NCBI GenBank assembly: GCA_947627045.1
Contig: CANQUM010000007.1
Span: forward strand, 17,830-81,829
Reading direction: 5' to 3'
DNA from: an uncultured Clostridia bacterium
GTDB taxonomy: Bacteria > Bacillota > Clostridia > Oscillospirales > Ruminococcaceae
DNA length: 64,000 nucleotides
The notes below the pieces were generated by a model. It saw nothing but the letters and a program-made list of their open reading frames with translations, did not search any database and was not told the DNA's origin. Made by a program: the position numbers and the translations under genes. This document shows positions 45,308-54,033 of this stretch, piece by piece (the stretch's first letter is position 1; the number at the start of each line of letters is the position of its first letter).

Positions 45308-46006
45308 TTACTGTTTTCTTTTTTCATTTTTTGATTTAAAGTTTGCAAAAAGCACTCCTGCACCGACAATTATCATTATACCGCCGACTATTAGTAAAAC
45401 CATTTCTGATATGCCGTTATCATCTTGAATTGAGTTTGAAACTGCGTCTTCTGCTTCATTGTCAGTACTTTCAGTTTCAGACTGTATTTTATCGGTTTTA
45501 GCTTCCCCTTTGTCAGTATCAGAATTTATGTCTGTATTTTCTTCAATTCCGTCAGGAATATTTATTTCACAGGACTCTACAAGCCGGCTTAGTTCGTTGC
45601 CGTCGTTGTCTTTTAATGATGTAAATTCTATTGTAACTCCTGCGAGATCTTCATTAGAGTTTTTTATATCAAATTTCAGCGAACATATTTTCCCGCCGGC
45701 ACTTAAATCATTGTCTGTTTTTCTGAATTTTACGTTTACTCGTCCTTCGTCAGTAAACTCCTCTGTTGTGAAGCCGTCAATTGCAAATTCATAGCCGTTA
45801 AGACCTATGATTGAAGAATTGTAAAGAATATTAAATTCTCCTTCTGATATTCCCGGATTTCGGTCGCAGACCAAAATTACTTCAGCGGTGTTGTTTTCAA
45901 CATCCTCAGCAGACAGGGTAAATCTTATTTCTTTCTCTGCAAAAGCTGTGAATGATGATAAGATACAGATAAAAATACAGTTTAATATTAAAAAAATCTT
46001 TTTCAT
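45308..46006 (-). CDS. Secreted cohesin-like protein with C-terminal membrane anchor
   Basis: 232 residues from ATG 46006 (GGAGA upstream; the ATG at 46027 is upstream of this site). A signal peptide (MKKIFLILNCIFICILSSFTAFA) is followed by about 130 residues of beta-rich sequence. The pattern GISEGEFNILYNSSIIGLNG, DNDLSAGGKICSLKFDI is like the cohesin/carbohydrate-binding fold. An acidic Asp/Glu/Thr linker, one membrane helix (about 198-220) and a basic tail complete it. If it is a cohesin it could tether a dockerin-bearing enzyme to the cell, as in ruminococcal cellulosomes or amylosomes. The assignment is by pattern only. Confidence 0.5.
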   Translation of the reverse strand: MKKIFLILNCIFICILSSFTAFAEKEIRFTLSAEDVENNTAEVILVCDRNPGISEGEFNILYNSSIIGLNGYEFAIDGFTTEEFTDEGRVNVKFRKTDNDLSAGGKICSLKFDIKNSNEDLAGVTIEFTSLKDNDGNELSRLVESCEINIPDGIEENTDINSDTDKGEAKTDKIQSETESTDNEAEDAVSNSIQDDNGISEMVLLIVGGIMIIVGAGVLFANFKSKNEKRKQ

Positions 46007-46221
46007 ATCAGTCTCCTGTTCCGGCATTTTTATATTACATATTACGCCGAGTTTTCTTTTTGTTTGTCTGATTAAGTATATTAAATTGAGACAGGTTTGT
46101 CAACATTATTAATTGACATAAGCAGTCGAATAAAGTATAATTGTACTTAAATCAAAATAATATATAAGTAGTTTATTATAAAGAAATTTTTAAAATCCAG
46201 TCTTGTGAAAGGAATGGTTTA

Positions 46222-46962
46222 ATGTCAACGCTGAATAAAAAAATGATCTCGTTCAGTAAGTTACCTTTTATGATTTTCCTGTGTATTCTAAGTCTGCTGA
46301 TTTTGCTTGTATATCTTTTTTTTGGCAGAGCGGTAATGTCGGCTGACAATAAACTTAACGATATGATCAAGTATTCAAATCAGTACCACTCCAGCTTTCT
46401 AAGCAGAACTAATTTGCTTTATTTATATGTTGATTCATCAAATGTAGATTATTATTCAGAATATATGAAAGAAAGTGTTGCAACAGGAGATATGACGCTT
46501 TCAAGAAAGATGATGCTTGCAATAGGTCTTGAGAAAAGTGAGAAAGAGATCTTATCAAAGATCGACAGTGCTTGGGATAAATATATTGCTGCTGCCGAAC
46601 AGAACGCGTTAAATAAAATGATACAAGAGGCAAAGCCGAATAAGGCAAGAGAATTTATATCAAGTAATGAATATGTTTCATGTATTAAATATATAAGCGA
46701 TTCACAGAAAACATTAAGAGACAGTATTGTTTCAAGGCTCAGTGAGGAAAAGAAAACCTATGAGCTGTGTGAATCAGTATTTCAGGTAATATTAATTTTT
46801 GCGGTGCTTGGGATAATTGCTTTGTCATTAACTTTTCGAAATAGAATAAAGCAGCTTGGAATTATGGTAGAAAACGAGCGTGAAAGTCAAAAGGAGATAA
46901 GAATAAAAAATGATGTTTTAAAACGCCGTGAGATGAGAAATTCCAGACGGAGAAAATTATAA
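46222..46962 (+). CDS. Orphan two-helix membrane sensor-like protein
   Basis: 246 residues, ATG 46222 behind AAAGGAA. A membrane helix (about 15-38), an all-alpha extracytoplasmic region of about 140 residues (four-helix-bundle pattern as in chemoreceptors), a second helix (about 188-207) and a short charged coiled tail rich in Arg/Lys. No HAMP, kinase or methyl-accepting domain follows. It resembles the sensing half of an MCP or kinase without output. Confidence 0.5.
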   Translation: MSTLNKKMISFSKLPFMIFLCILSLLILLVYLFFGRAVMSADNKLNDMIKYSNQYHSSFLSRTNLLYLYVDSSNVDYYSEYMKESVATGDMTLSRKMMLAIGLEKSEKEILSKIDSAWDKYIAAAEQNALNKMIQEAKPNKAREFISSNEYVSCIKYISDSQKTLRDSIVSRLSEEKKTYELCESVFQVILIFAVLGIIALSLTFRNRIKQLGIMVENERESQKEIRIKNDVLKRREMRNSRRRKL

Positions 46963-46963
46963 G

Positions 46964-47005
46964 AAAAACACCTTATGAAGAACAAATTTTTCATAAGGTG
47001 TTTTT
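46964..47005. terminator. Bidirectional terminator
   Basis: AAAACACCTTATGAA pairs with TTCATAAGGTGTTTT between convergent genes. Confidence 0.85.
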
Positions 47006-47020
47006 ATAATTTGACTAAAA

Positions 47021-50000
47021 CTAATCAGTAAAATATTTAACTCCGCTTTCAAATATTTTCTGGTCTTTATTTCCGGGAACATTCTTTGAAACATCTTCAC
47101 CTATTCTTTCAGAGTGTCCCATTTTACCGAGAACTCTGCCGTCGGGCGAGGTGATGCCCTCAATTGCAGACATTGAAGTATTCGGATTGCAGTGAATATT
47201 CATAGTCGGACGGTTTGCAAAATCAACATATTGAGTTGCTATCTGTCCGTTAGCGGCGAGGCTTGCGATTTCCTCCTCACTAGCAACAAACCTGCCCTCG
47301 CCGTGAGAAATAGCAATAGTGTGAATATCTCCCACATTGCACTCAGAAAGCCACGGAGACTTGTTTGAAGCAATTCTGGTATTGACCATCTTTGATTGGT
47401 GGCGTGCTATTGTATTAAATGTGAGTGTAGGAGAGTCGTCTCGCATATCTACTATTTTTCCGTAAGGAACAAGACCTAGCTTAATAAGCGCCTGAAAGCC
47501 GTTGCAGATACCTAGCATTAAACCGTCTCTGTATTTCAAAAGCTCGTGAACTGCTTGAGTAAGACGCGGATTTCTGAAGAATGAGGTGATAAATTTTCCG
47601 CTTCCGTCAGGCTCATCACCGCCGCTGAAACCTCCGGGAAGCATAATGATCTGAGACTGTCTAATAAGTTTTTCTATTTCTTCAACCGATTCTGAAATAG
47701 CTTCGGCAGAGAAATTTTTAATAACAAATACCTCAGGCAGAGCTCCTGCTTTTTCAAATGCTCTTGCTGTATCGTATTCACAGTTTGTGCCAGGAAATAC
47801 AGGAATAAGAACTCTTGGCTTTGCAATAGGAGCAATAGGTTTAATTTTGTTTTCCGATTTATAAGAATATTTGTCTACAACACCGTGGTCATTGTCAATT
47901 TTAGCAGGGAATACAGGCTCCAGCTTGTTTTCCCAAAGTGTTTGAATGTACTCCAAATCAAGCTCGTAGTCATTTGTATAGATCTTATATTCGCCGATCG
48001 TCTCACCGATGATTCTTTCTTCGGTTTCAATATTGTTTTTAAGCTCTATTACGAAGGCGCCATAACAGGGTGTGAACAGTTCTTTAGATGTAACTTCACC
48101 TGTGAATTTGAATCCAATTTTATTTCCAAAGCTCATTTTTGTTACAGCCTCTGAAATTCCTCCGAAAGATACTGCCCAGCAGGACAATGCCTGCTCTTCA
48201 ACGATAAGCTTTTCGACCTTTTCAAAAATATTTATAACGCTTTGGAAGTCTATAATTCCGTTTTCGTCATATTCAGGAGCTAGATATATAACCTTAGATC
48301 CGACTTCTTTAAATTCCGGAGAAGTTACATCATAAGAATCAGCAACCGATACTGCGAAAGATACAAGTGTAGGAGGAACATCTATCTTTTCAAATGTTCC
48401 GCTCATTGAATCCTTACCTCCGATCGATGCACAGCCAAGCTCACATTGAGCTTTATATGCACCAAGAAGTGCGGCAAGTGGCTTTCCCCAACGCTTAGGA
48501 TCATTTTGAGTTCTCTCAAAATACTCCTGAAAAGTCAGCCAGCATTTTTTATGTTTTCCGCCTGCGGCAACGACCTTTGCTATTGATTCAACAACAGCAG
48601 AAATAGCGCCATGGTAAGGGCTTTTTTCTGACAGAAACGGGTCATATCCCCAGCCCATTATTGAAGCTGTGGTAGTTTCCCCGTGCAGAACAGGTATCTT
48701 AGCAGCCATTGCCTGAGTTGGAGTGTTTTGATATTTTCCGCCGAAAGGCATAAGGATTGTTCCTGCACCTATAGTTGAATCAAATCTCTCAACAAGACCC
48801 TTTTGAGAGCATATATTCAGATTTGAGATCATAGCCTCCCACTTTTCAGGGCTGTTATCTATATTTCCGCCTGATAGTATATAAGGCTCTGAAATTGTAA
48901 TTTTTGTGTGTTTTTCTGCACCGTTTGAATTCAAGAAATCCCTTGACAGATTAACTATTTCATTGCCCTTCCAGTTCATTTTCAAACTCCTGTCGTCTGT
49001 TACATGAGCGACAACGGTAGCTTCAAGATTTTCCTTTTCTGCCTCTGACAAGAATTTATCAACATCGCTTTTTGCAATTACAACAGCCATTCTTTCCTGA
49101 GATTCTGAAATTGCAAGCTCTGTACCGTCAAGACCGTCGTATTTTTTAGTTACAGCGTCGAGATTTATTTCTAGTCCGTCAGTGAGCTCGCCTATAGCGA
49201 CAGAAACTCCTCCGGCACCGAAATCATTACATCTCTTTATCATTTTAGTAACTTCAGGTTTTCTGAAAAGTCTCTGCAGTTTTCTTTCCTCGGGAGCGTT
49301 ACCTTTCTGAACTTCTGCTCCACAGGTTTCAAGCGAATCCATCGTGTGTGATTTAGAAGAGCCGGTTGCGCCTCCGCAGCCATCACGACCGGTTTTGCCG
49401 CCTAAAAGAATAACAAGATCATTAGGCTCCGGACGCTCACGGCGTACGTTTTCGGCAGGAGCAGCACCGATAACTGCACCAATTTCCATTCTCTTTGCAA
49501 CGTATCCCGGATGATATATTTCACTGACGTGTCCTGTGGCAAGACCTATTTGATTTCCGTAAGAGGAATATCCGTTAGCTGCACCTACAGTTATCTTTCT
49601 TTGAGGCAGTTTGCCAGCAACAGTATCATCAAAGGGAACAAGAGGGTTTGATGCTCCAGTAACTCTCATTGCCTGATAAACATACGAGCGTCCTGACAGA
49701 GGGTCTCTTATTGCTCCTCCGAGACAGGTAGCAGCACCTCCGAAAGGCTCTATTTCGGTAGGGTGGTTGTGAGTCTCATTTTTGAACATCAAAAGCCAGT
49801 CTTCACTTTTACCGTCGACATCAACTTTAATTTTAACAGAGCAGGCATTTATTTCCTCACTCTCGTCAAGATCATTCAGCAGTCCTTCGCTTCTCAGTTT
49901 CTTTGCACCGATAACCGCAAGATCCATAAGAGTGATCGGCTTTTTTGTTTTGTTTTCATAGAGTTTATTTCTTGTTTTTAAATAGTCCTTGTAGGTTTCG

Positions 50001-50737
50001 TCAATATAGGGAGTTTTAATGTCTACCTCGTCAATGATAGTTGAAAATGTGGTATGACGGCAATGATCCGACCAATATGTATCTATCATACGGATTTCAG
50101 TGATCGTAGGATTTCTCTTTTCTGTATTTTTAAAATATTCCTGACAGAATTTTATATCATCGAAATCCATAGCAAGACCTAAAGAAGTCATAAGAGCCTT
50201 TAATTCCGTATCGCTTGAATAGATAAAGCCCTCGATAGTAATAACTCTTTCCGGAATATCATATTTTATGTCAAGTGTATCGACGGGTTTTAAGGACGCT
50301 TCACGGCTTTCGACAGGGTTTATCAGATAGTCTCTTACATCGTTTATGTCTTTTTCTGAAATATCTCCCTGTAATATGTAAATTGTAGCTGATCTTACAG
50401 CAGGACGGTTTCCTCCGGTCAGCAGGGAAATACATTGAGCGCAAGAATCGGCTCTTTGGTCAAACTGTCCGGGAAGATATTCAGCAGCAATGATGTTTTC
50501 ATTGGATTGAAGTTTTGGTATATCATTATAAGTTACGTCGACAGCAGGCTCGGAAAATACAACGGGAATACATTTTTTGAAATCATCTTCCGACAGACCT
50601 TCTACGTCATATCGGTTGACAACTCTTATTCCCGTAAGTTCGGGAATTTTCAAAACTGATTTGATTCCGCTGAGAAGAGTTTCAGCCTGTGAGGCATAGC
50701 TTGGCTTCTTTTCAACATAAATTCGATAAACTGGCAT
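47021..50737 (-). CDS. purL: Phosphoribosylformylglycinamidine synthase (single-chain)
   Basis: 1238 residues, ATG 50737 behind AAGGAG. The long form contains an N-terminal PurS-like part, two AIRS-type halves (DTYWSDHCRHTTF, KNETHNHPTEIEPFGGAATCLGG, GRDGCGGATGSSK) and a C-terminal class I amidotransferase (LIPVFPGTNCEYD, GGFSGGDEPDGSGKF, GICNGFQALIKLG). It makes FGAM in purine synthesis. The undivided form is usual in these clostridia. Confidence 0.96.
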   Translation of the reverse strand: MPVYRIYVEKKPSYASQAETLLSGIKSVLKIPELTGIRVVNRYDVEGLSEDDFKKCIPVVFSEPAVDVTYNDIPKLQSNENIIAAEYLPGQFDQRADSCAQCISLLTGGNRPAVRSATIYILQGDISEKDINDVRDYLINPVESREASLKPVDTLDIKYDIPERVITIEGFIYSSDTELKALMTSLGLAMDFDDIKFCQEYFKNTEKRNPTITEIRMIDTYWSDHCRHTTFSTIIDEVDIKTPYIDETYKDYLKTRNKLYENKTKKPITLMDLAVIGAKKLRSEGLLNDLDESEEINACSVKIKVDVDGKSEDWLLMFKNETHNHPTEIEPFGGAATCLGGAIRDPLSGRSYVYQAMRVTGASNPLVPFDDTVAGKLPQRKITVGAANGYSSYGNQIGLATGHVSEIYHPGYVAKRMEIGAVIGAAPAENVRRERPEPNDLVILLGGKTGRDGCGGATGSSKSHTMDSLETCGAEVQKGNAPEERKLQRLFRKPEVTKMIKRCNDFGAGGVSVAIGELTDGLEINLDAVTKKYDGLDGTELAISESQERMAVVIAKSDVDKFLSEAEKENLEATVVAHVTDDRSLKMNWKGNEIVNLSRDFLNSNGAEKHTKITISEPYILSGGNIDNSPEKWEAMISNLNICSQKGLVERFDSTIGAGTILMPFGGKYQNTPTQAMAAKIPVLHGETTTASIMGWGYDPFLSEKSPYHGAISAVVESIAKVVAAGGKHKKCWLTFQEYFERTQNDPKRWGKPLAALLGAYKAQCELGCASIGGKDSMSGTFEKIDVPPTLVSFAVSVADSYDVTSPEFKEVGSKVIYLAPEYDENGIIDFQSVINIFEKVEKLIVEEQALSCWAVSFGGISEAVTKMSFGNKIGFKFTGEVTSKELFTPCYGAFVIELKNNIETEERIIGETIGEYKIYTNDYELDLEYIQTLWENKLEPVFPAKIDNDHGVVDKYSYKSENKIKPIAPIAKPRVLIPVFPGTNCEYDTARAFEKAGALPEVFVIKNFSAEAISESVEEIEKLIRQSQIIMLPGGFSGGDEPDGSGKFITSFFRNPRLTQAVHELLKYRDGLMLGICNGFQALIKLGLVPYGKIVDMRDDSPTLTFNTIARHQSKMVNTRIASNKSPWLSECNVGDIHTIAISHGEGRFVASEEEIASLAANGQIATQYVDFANRPTMNIHCNPNTSMSAIEGITSPDGRVLGKMGHSERIGEDVSKNVPGNKDQKIFESGVKYFTD

Positions 50738-50758
50738 AGTTACAACTCCTTATTAATT

Positions 50759-52129
50759 TTATATAGATTCTGTTAGAGTTAAATCGTCAGCAAAACTGCC
50801 GATGCAAAAGTTTTCTTCAGCTTTTTCTATTTTAACATATAAAATCCTTTTTCGCAAACTGTTTTGTGGTGTTTTAAGATTATTTCTCGGAATTTTTACA
50901 ATTGTGAAATTCGGCGTATGTCCCTCAAAGTATTCAGTAGACTTTTCCTTTTCAAATAACACAGGACAGATTTTTCCTACTTGAGCTTTAAGAAATTCAT
51001 ATGATGATTTTTTACATACAGCTTCCATTGACTTTGCACGGCATTCTTTTGTGTGCTTGTCAATCTGGTCAGAGCGTTTTGCCGCAGATGTACCTTCTCT
51101 GATAGAATAAGGAAATATATGTGCTTTGGCAAATTTTGTTTTTCTTACAAAGCTGATCGACTTTTCAAAATCCTCATCGCTCTCTCCCGGAAAGCCTACC
51201 ATAATATCTGTAGTAATTGCACAGTCTGGAAAGGCTTTTCTCAGTTTATTACACAGCGTTTCGTATTCAATTGAAGTGTATTTGCGATTCATTTCTTTTA
51301 GGGTTTTATCACAGCCGCTTTGAAGCGACAGATGAAACTGCGGACATAACTTGTCAAGCTTTGACATTCTTTCTATATCCTCGTCAGAAATCATTTCAGG
51401 TTCTATTGAACCGAGCCGAACACGTTCAATTCCGTCAACCGAACAGGCAGTTTCTATTGCGTCTATAAGTCTTATGCTCCTGCCGTCGTCAAAATCCTTT
51501 CCGTAACAGCATAGATTTATGCCAACCAGTATAATTTCCTTGTGTCCGTTTTTTGAAAGCTCAGCTATTTCTTTTTTTAATTCATTTAAGCTCTTTGAAC
51601 GAATATGTCCTCTTGCATATGGTATAATGCAGTATGAACAATATTGATCGCAGCCGTCCTGAATTTTAACATTTGCCCTTGTTTTGTCATCATAACCGCT
51701 GATGTTCATATTTTCTATATTTTCATTTTTTTCGTGTTTCTCAATTCTGATTATCTGTTTTCTTTTTCCGCAATTGTCTGTATTATCATATGACAAATAT
51801 TCATCAAGCATTTTAGGAATATCCATTTTGTTTGCAGAACCGCATATAATATCACATATGTCAAGATTTTTAACTTCGTCTTCAAAAGCCTGAGGAAAAC
51901 AGCCTGTGAGAATAAGTATGCAGTTTCGATTCTGTTTTCTTATTTTGTGAAGCACCTGTCTGCATTTCAAATTAGCCTGTCCTGTTACAGTGCAGGAGTT
52001 TACAATCGCAGCGTCGGCGTCAGCAATAGAATTAGTACAGCTGTAACCTGAATTTATAAGACTTTCCTTAACTGACTCGGTTTCGTAATGATTTACCTTA
52101 CAGCCGAGAGTGTAAAAATATATTTTCAT
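50759..52129 (-). CDS. mtaB: tRNA t6A37 methylthiotransferase MtaB
   Basis: 456 residues from ATG 52129, preceded by GGAGA; the frame from 52201 adds an implausible leader. UPF0004 domain (YTLGCKVNHYETESV, NSCTVTGQANLKCRQ, LTGCFPQ) and a radical-SAM core (QDGCDQYCSYCIIPYARG) are followed by a TRAM-like end. YTLGCKVN plus the three N-terminal cysteines fit MtaB, which adds methylthio groups to t6A37 in tRNA. Confidence 0.92.
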   Translation of the reverse strand: MKIYFYTLGCKVNHYETESVKESLINSGYSCTNSIADADAAIVNSCTVTGQANLKCRQVLHKIRKQNRNCILILTGCFPQAFEDEVKNLDICDIICGSANKMDIPKMLDEYLSYDNTDNCGKRKQIIRIEKHEKNENIENMNISGYDDKTRANVKIQDGCDQYCSYCIIPYARGHIRSKSLNELKKEIAELSKNGHKEIILVGINLCCYGKDFDDGRSIRLIDAIETACSVDGIERVRLGSIEPEMISDEDIERMSKLDKLCPQFHLSLQSGCDKTLKEMNRKYTSIEYETLCNKLRKAFPDCAITTDIMVGFPGESDEDFEKSISFVRKTKFAKAHIFPYSIREGTSAAKRSDQIDKHTKECRAKSMEAVCKKSSYEFLKAQVGKICPVLFEKEKSTEYFEGHTPNFTIVKIPRNNLKTPQNSLRKRILYVKIEKAEENFCIGSFADDLTLTESI

Positions 52130-52277
52130 TTGTTTTTCTCCATTAAAACTAATTAAATAAATATGCACATTGTACAATATAATAGTATATTTATTGTGCA
52201 TAATCTACAAATTTAATTTTTGCATTTTATTTTACTTGAACATTATAATATATTTACTTATTTTTTTCAATTACCCC

Positions 52278-52305
52278 TTGACAATTAAAAATAATATGTT
52301 ATATT
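52278..52305 (+). promoter_or_regulatory. Promoter for HPr-like gene
   Basis: TTGACA (52278-52283), 16-bp spacer, TATATT (52300-52305). Confidence 0.65.
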
Positions 52306-52311
52306 TTAGTT

Positions 52312-52337
52312 AGAGAATTAATGAGAAATAATTCTCT
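52312..52337 (+). promoter_or_regulatory. 5' leader stem-loop
   Basis: AGAGAATTA and TAATTCTCT form a perfect 9-bp stem with an 8-base loop at the very start of the predicted transcript of the HPr-like gene. It may stabilise the mRNA or bind a protein. Confidence 0.5.
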
Positions 52338-52388
52338 GAATTCCTAAGGGTTTTCAACAATAAAACATTTTTTAGGGAGGAATTTATT

Positions 52389-52619
52389 ATGACAAAAGCA
52401 AAGGTTTTATTGCAGTCAATTTCTGATGTAAAGGAATTTGTAAGTGCAGTATCGTTGTGTGACTATGATGTGGATTTGATCTCGGGAAGATATGCAGTTG
52501 ACGCAAAGTCGATCATGGGTATTTTCAGTCTTGATTTAACAAATGCTATTGAGCTTGTTGCTCACACTGAGAATGCAGAGGCTTTATTCTCACAGATCGA
52601 TAAATTTATAGTTAAATAG
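52389..52619 (+). CDS. HPr-like protein lacking the phosphocarrier histidine (Crh-like)
   Basis: 76 residues, ATG 52389 after AGGGAGG. The second half keeps the HPr regulatory serine region (AKSIMGIFSLDL, equivalent of Ser46). The region where HPr has GIHARPA reads SISDVKEF, so the PTS phosphate-accepting histidine and its arginine are gone. Like Bacillus Crh, it could be phosphorylated only on serine and act in CcpA-type carbon control. It could also have another role. Monocistronic, with its own promoter and terminator. Confidence 0.8.
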   Translation: MTKAKVLLQSISDVKEFVSAVSLCDYDVDLISGRYAVDAKSIMGIFSLDLTNAIELVAHTENAEALFSQIDKFIVK

Positions 52620-52650
52620 TCAAAAACTGAATTTAATACTTAATAACAAT

Positions 52651-52678
52651 GCGGTACGGCTTTTGCTGTACCGTTTTC
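52651..52678 (+). terminator. Intrinsic terminator
   Basis: CGGTACGGC and GCTGTACCG around TTTT, then a T-rich tail, 32 bp after the HPr-like gene. Confidence 0.85.
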
Positions 52679-52712
52679 TTTTGAAGCGAACCGGCAGACT
52701 AATGCAGCTTTT

Positions 52713-52741
52713 TTGACATATTTATTATAATATGATATAAT
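52713..52741 (+). promoter_or_regulatory. Promoter for secreted protein gene
   Basis: TTGACA (52713-52718), 17-bp spacer, TATAAT (52736-52741). Confidence 0.85.
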
Positions 52742-52795
52742 AAAACCACATAAAAATATTCGAGAAATATTAAAATAAATTAAGGAGGAGATCTT

Positions 52796-53701
52796 ATGAA
52801 AAAAGTAATTAACAGTCTTTTAGCGTTAGCTTTTATAACATTGTCTATCGTTCCTTCTGCATTGGTTACTAGTGCCGTTGAAAACGTTTCCTATAACAGC
52901 AGTATGACTCAGACCTTTAATACCAATAAAATAACACCTAAAGGTTTAGATGGAATTTATTATTTTTATTTTGTTATTGATAGTTATGATGATTATTTGA
53001 TTTTAGACCAGCTTGGCTTGGCAAATGGAAAGACAAAGTCATATTTTGATAATAATATTCTTTTGGTGGTTTTTGCCAATAATGTAACGGGAACAGCAGA
53101 AGATTATGTAAATGAGAGTATTACAAAGGATCAAGATACATTATGTATTGATTACAGTGTTACTAAGGAGGGCATAGTTTCTACAGATGCAGTTAATTAT
53201 GAAATTGACTACATTATTATGAAAAAATCTGATATAAGTAATGTAAATCTCAAAGCAATAAAAGCTAATCTGAAAATAAAGTATTTGCCAGTCCAGACGC
53301 CGGGATTTGAAAGAGAATATAGTGAAGAAGATAGAGTGCTTGATTTAAAATATATTGATATAAAGCGGTATGAAAAGAAAATGGATTTGGTTCAAACACC
53401 TCCCAAAAAAAATGTTAAGAAACCATCAAAAGTTAAAAAAGTAAAGGTTAAATCAGTAAAGAAAAAACAACTAAAAGTATCTTGGAAAAAAATAAACGGA
53501 GTAAAATATGAAGTAAAATATTCTTTGAAGAAAGGTATGAAAAATGCAAAGACTAAAAAGAATATTAAGAAAAATAAGATAATTCTTAAAAGGCTGAAAT
53601 CAGGAAAGAAGTATTATATCAAGGTCAGAGCATATCAAAAGATAGGAAATAAAACCTACACAGGAAAATGGTCAAAGGTTGTTAAGAAAAAAACAAAATA
53701 A
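52796..53701 (+). CDS. Secreted protein with Fn3-like basic C-terminal module
   Basis: 301 residues, ATG 52796 after AAGGAGGAG. Signal peptide (about 1-28, SALVTSAVE), a unique middle of about 170 residues without recognised domain, then a lysine-rich Fn3-like end (VSWKKINGVKYEVKY ... YYIKVRAYQK ... KWSKVVKKK). That end is clearly homologous to the last 90 residues of the BspA-like protein at 18660. The highly basic module may bind the anionic cell wall. The middle domain could not be placed. Confidence 0.75.
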   Translation: MKKVINSLLALAFITLSIVPSALVTSAVENVSYNSSMTQTFNTNKITPKGLDGIYYFYFVIDSYDDYLILDQLGLANGKTKSYFDNNILLVVFANNVTGTAEDYVNESITKDQDTLCIDYSVTKEGIVSTDAVNYEIDYIIMKKSDISNVNLKAIKANLKIKYLPVQTPGFEREYSEEDRVLDLKYIDIKRYEKKMDLVQTPPKKNVKKPSKVKKVKVKSVKKKQLKVSWKKINGVKYEVKYSLKKGMKNAKTKKNIKKNKIILKRLKSGKKYYIKVRAYQKIGNKTYTGKWSKVVKKKTK

Positions 53702-53706
53702 ACAGC

Positions 53707-53745
53707 AAAAGCGTTCAGGTCAATAAAATGACTTGGACGCTTTTC
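53707..53745 (+). terminator. Intrinsic terminator, copy of the one at 20577
   Basis: AAAGCGTTCA and TGGACGCTTTT form the stem; the loop TCA(A/T)(T)AA..TGACT is shared with the terminator after 20570. Confidence 0.8.
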
Positions 53746-53757
53746 TTGTCTCTTGCA

Positions 53758-53955
53758 ATTATCCATTATCCATTATCAATTATTAATTGATTACAATTTA
53801 ATCACATTTTACAGACTTATAAAGGCAGAAAGCCACCGACGGCTCGCCGGTCTTGCTTCTTGCCTATGGCTTCTCTAGGTACTAGCCTGCCGTTATACAA
53901 TTTAAACACATTCTACAAACTCATCAAAGACAGAGAGCCACCGGCGGCTCGCCGG
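53758..53955. repeat. Heptamer array and two copies of a GC-hairpin repeat
   Basis: ATTATCC, ATTATCC, ATTATCA, ATTATTA run from 53758 to 53785. Then two related 60-bp units (53791-53850 and 53895-53955) share ACAATTTAA, CACATT, TACA and end in AAAG(G/A)CAG...AGCCACCG(A/G)CGGCTCGCCGG. The last part forms a GC-rich hairpin also found at 26303-26332. No gene was found in 53745-54033. Confidence 0.75.
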
Positions 53956-54033
53956 GCATAAACCCTTGTCTTTAGCATAAAATTAATTAAAGAATAAGTT
54001 AAATAAAGTTATAGATCAAAGGGGAGTATTCAT

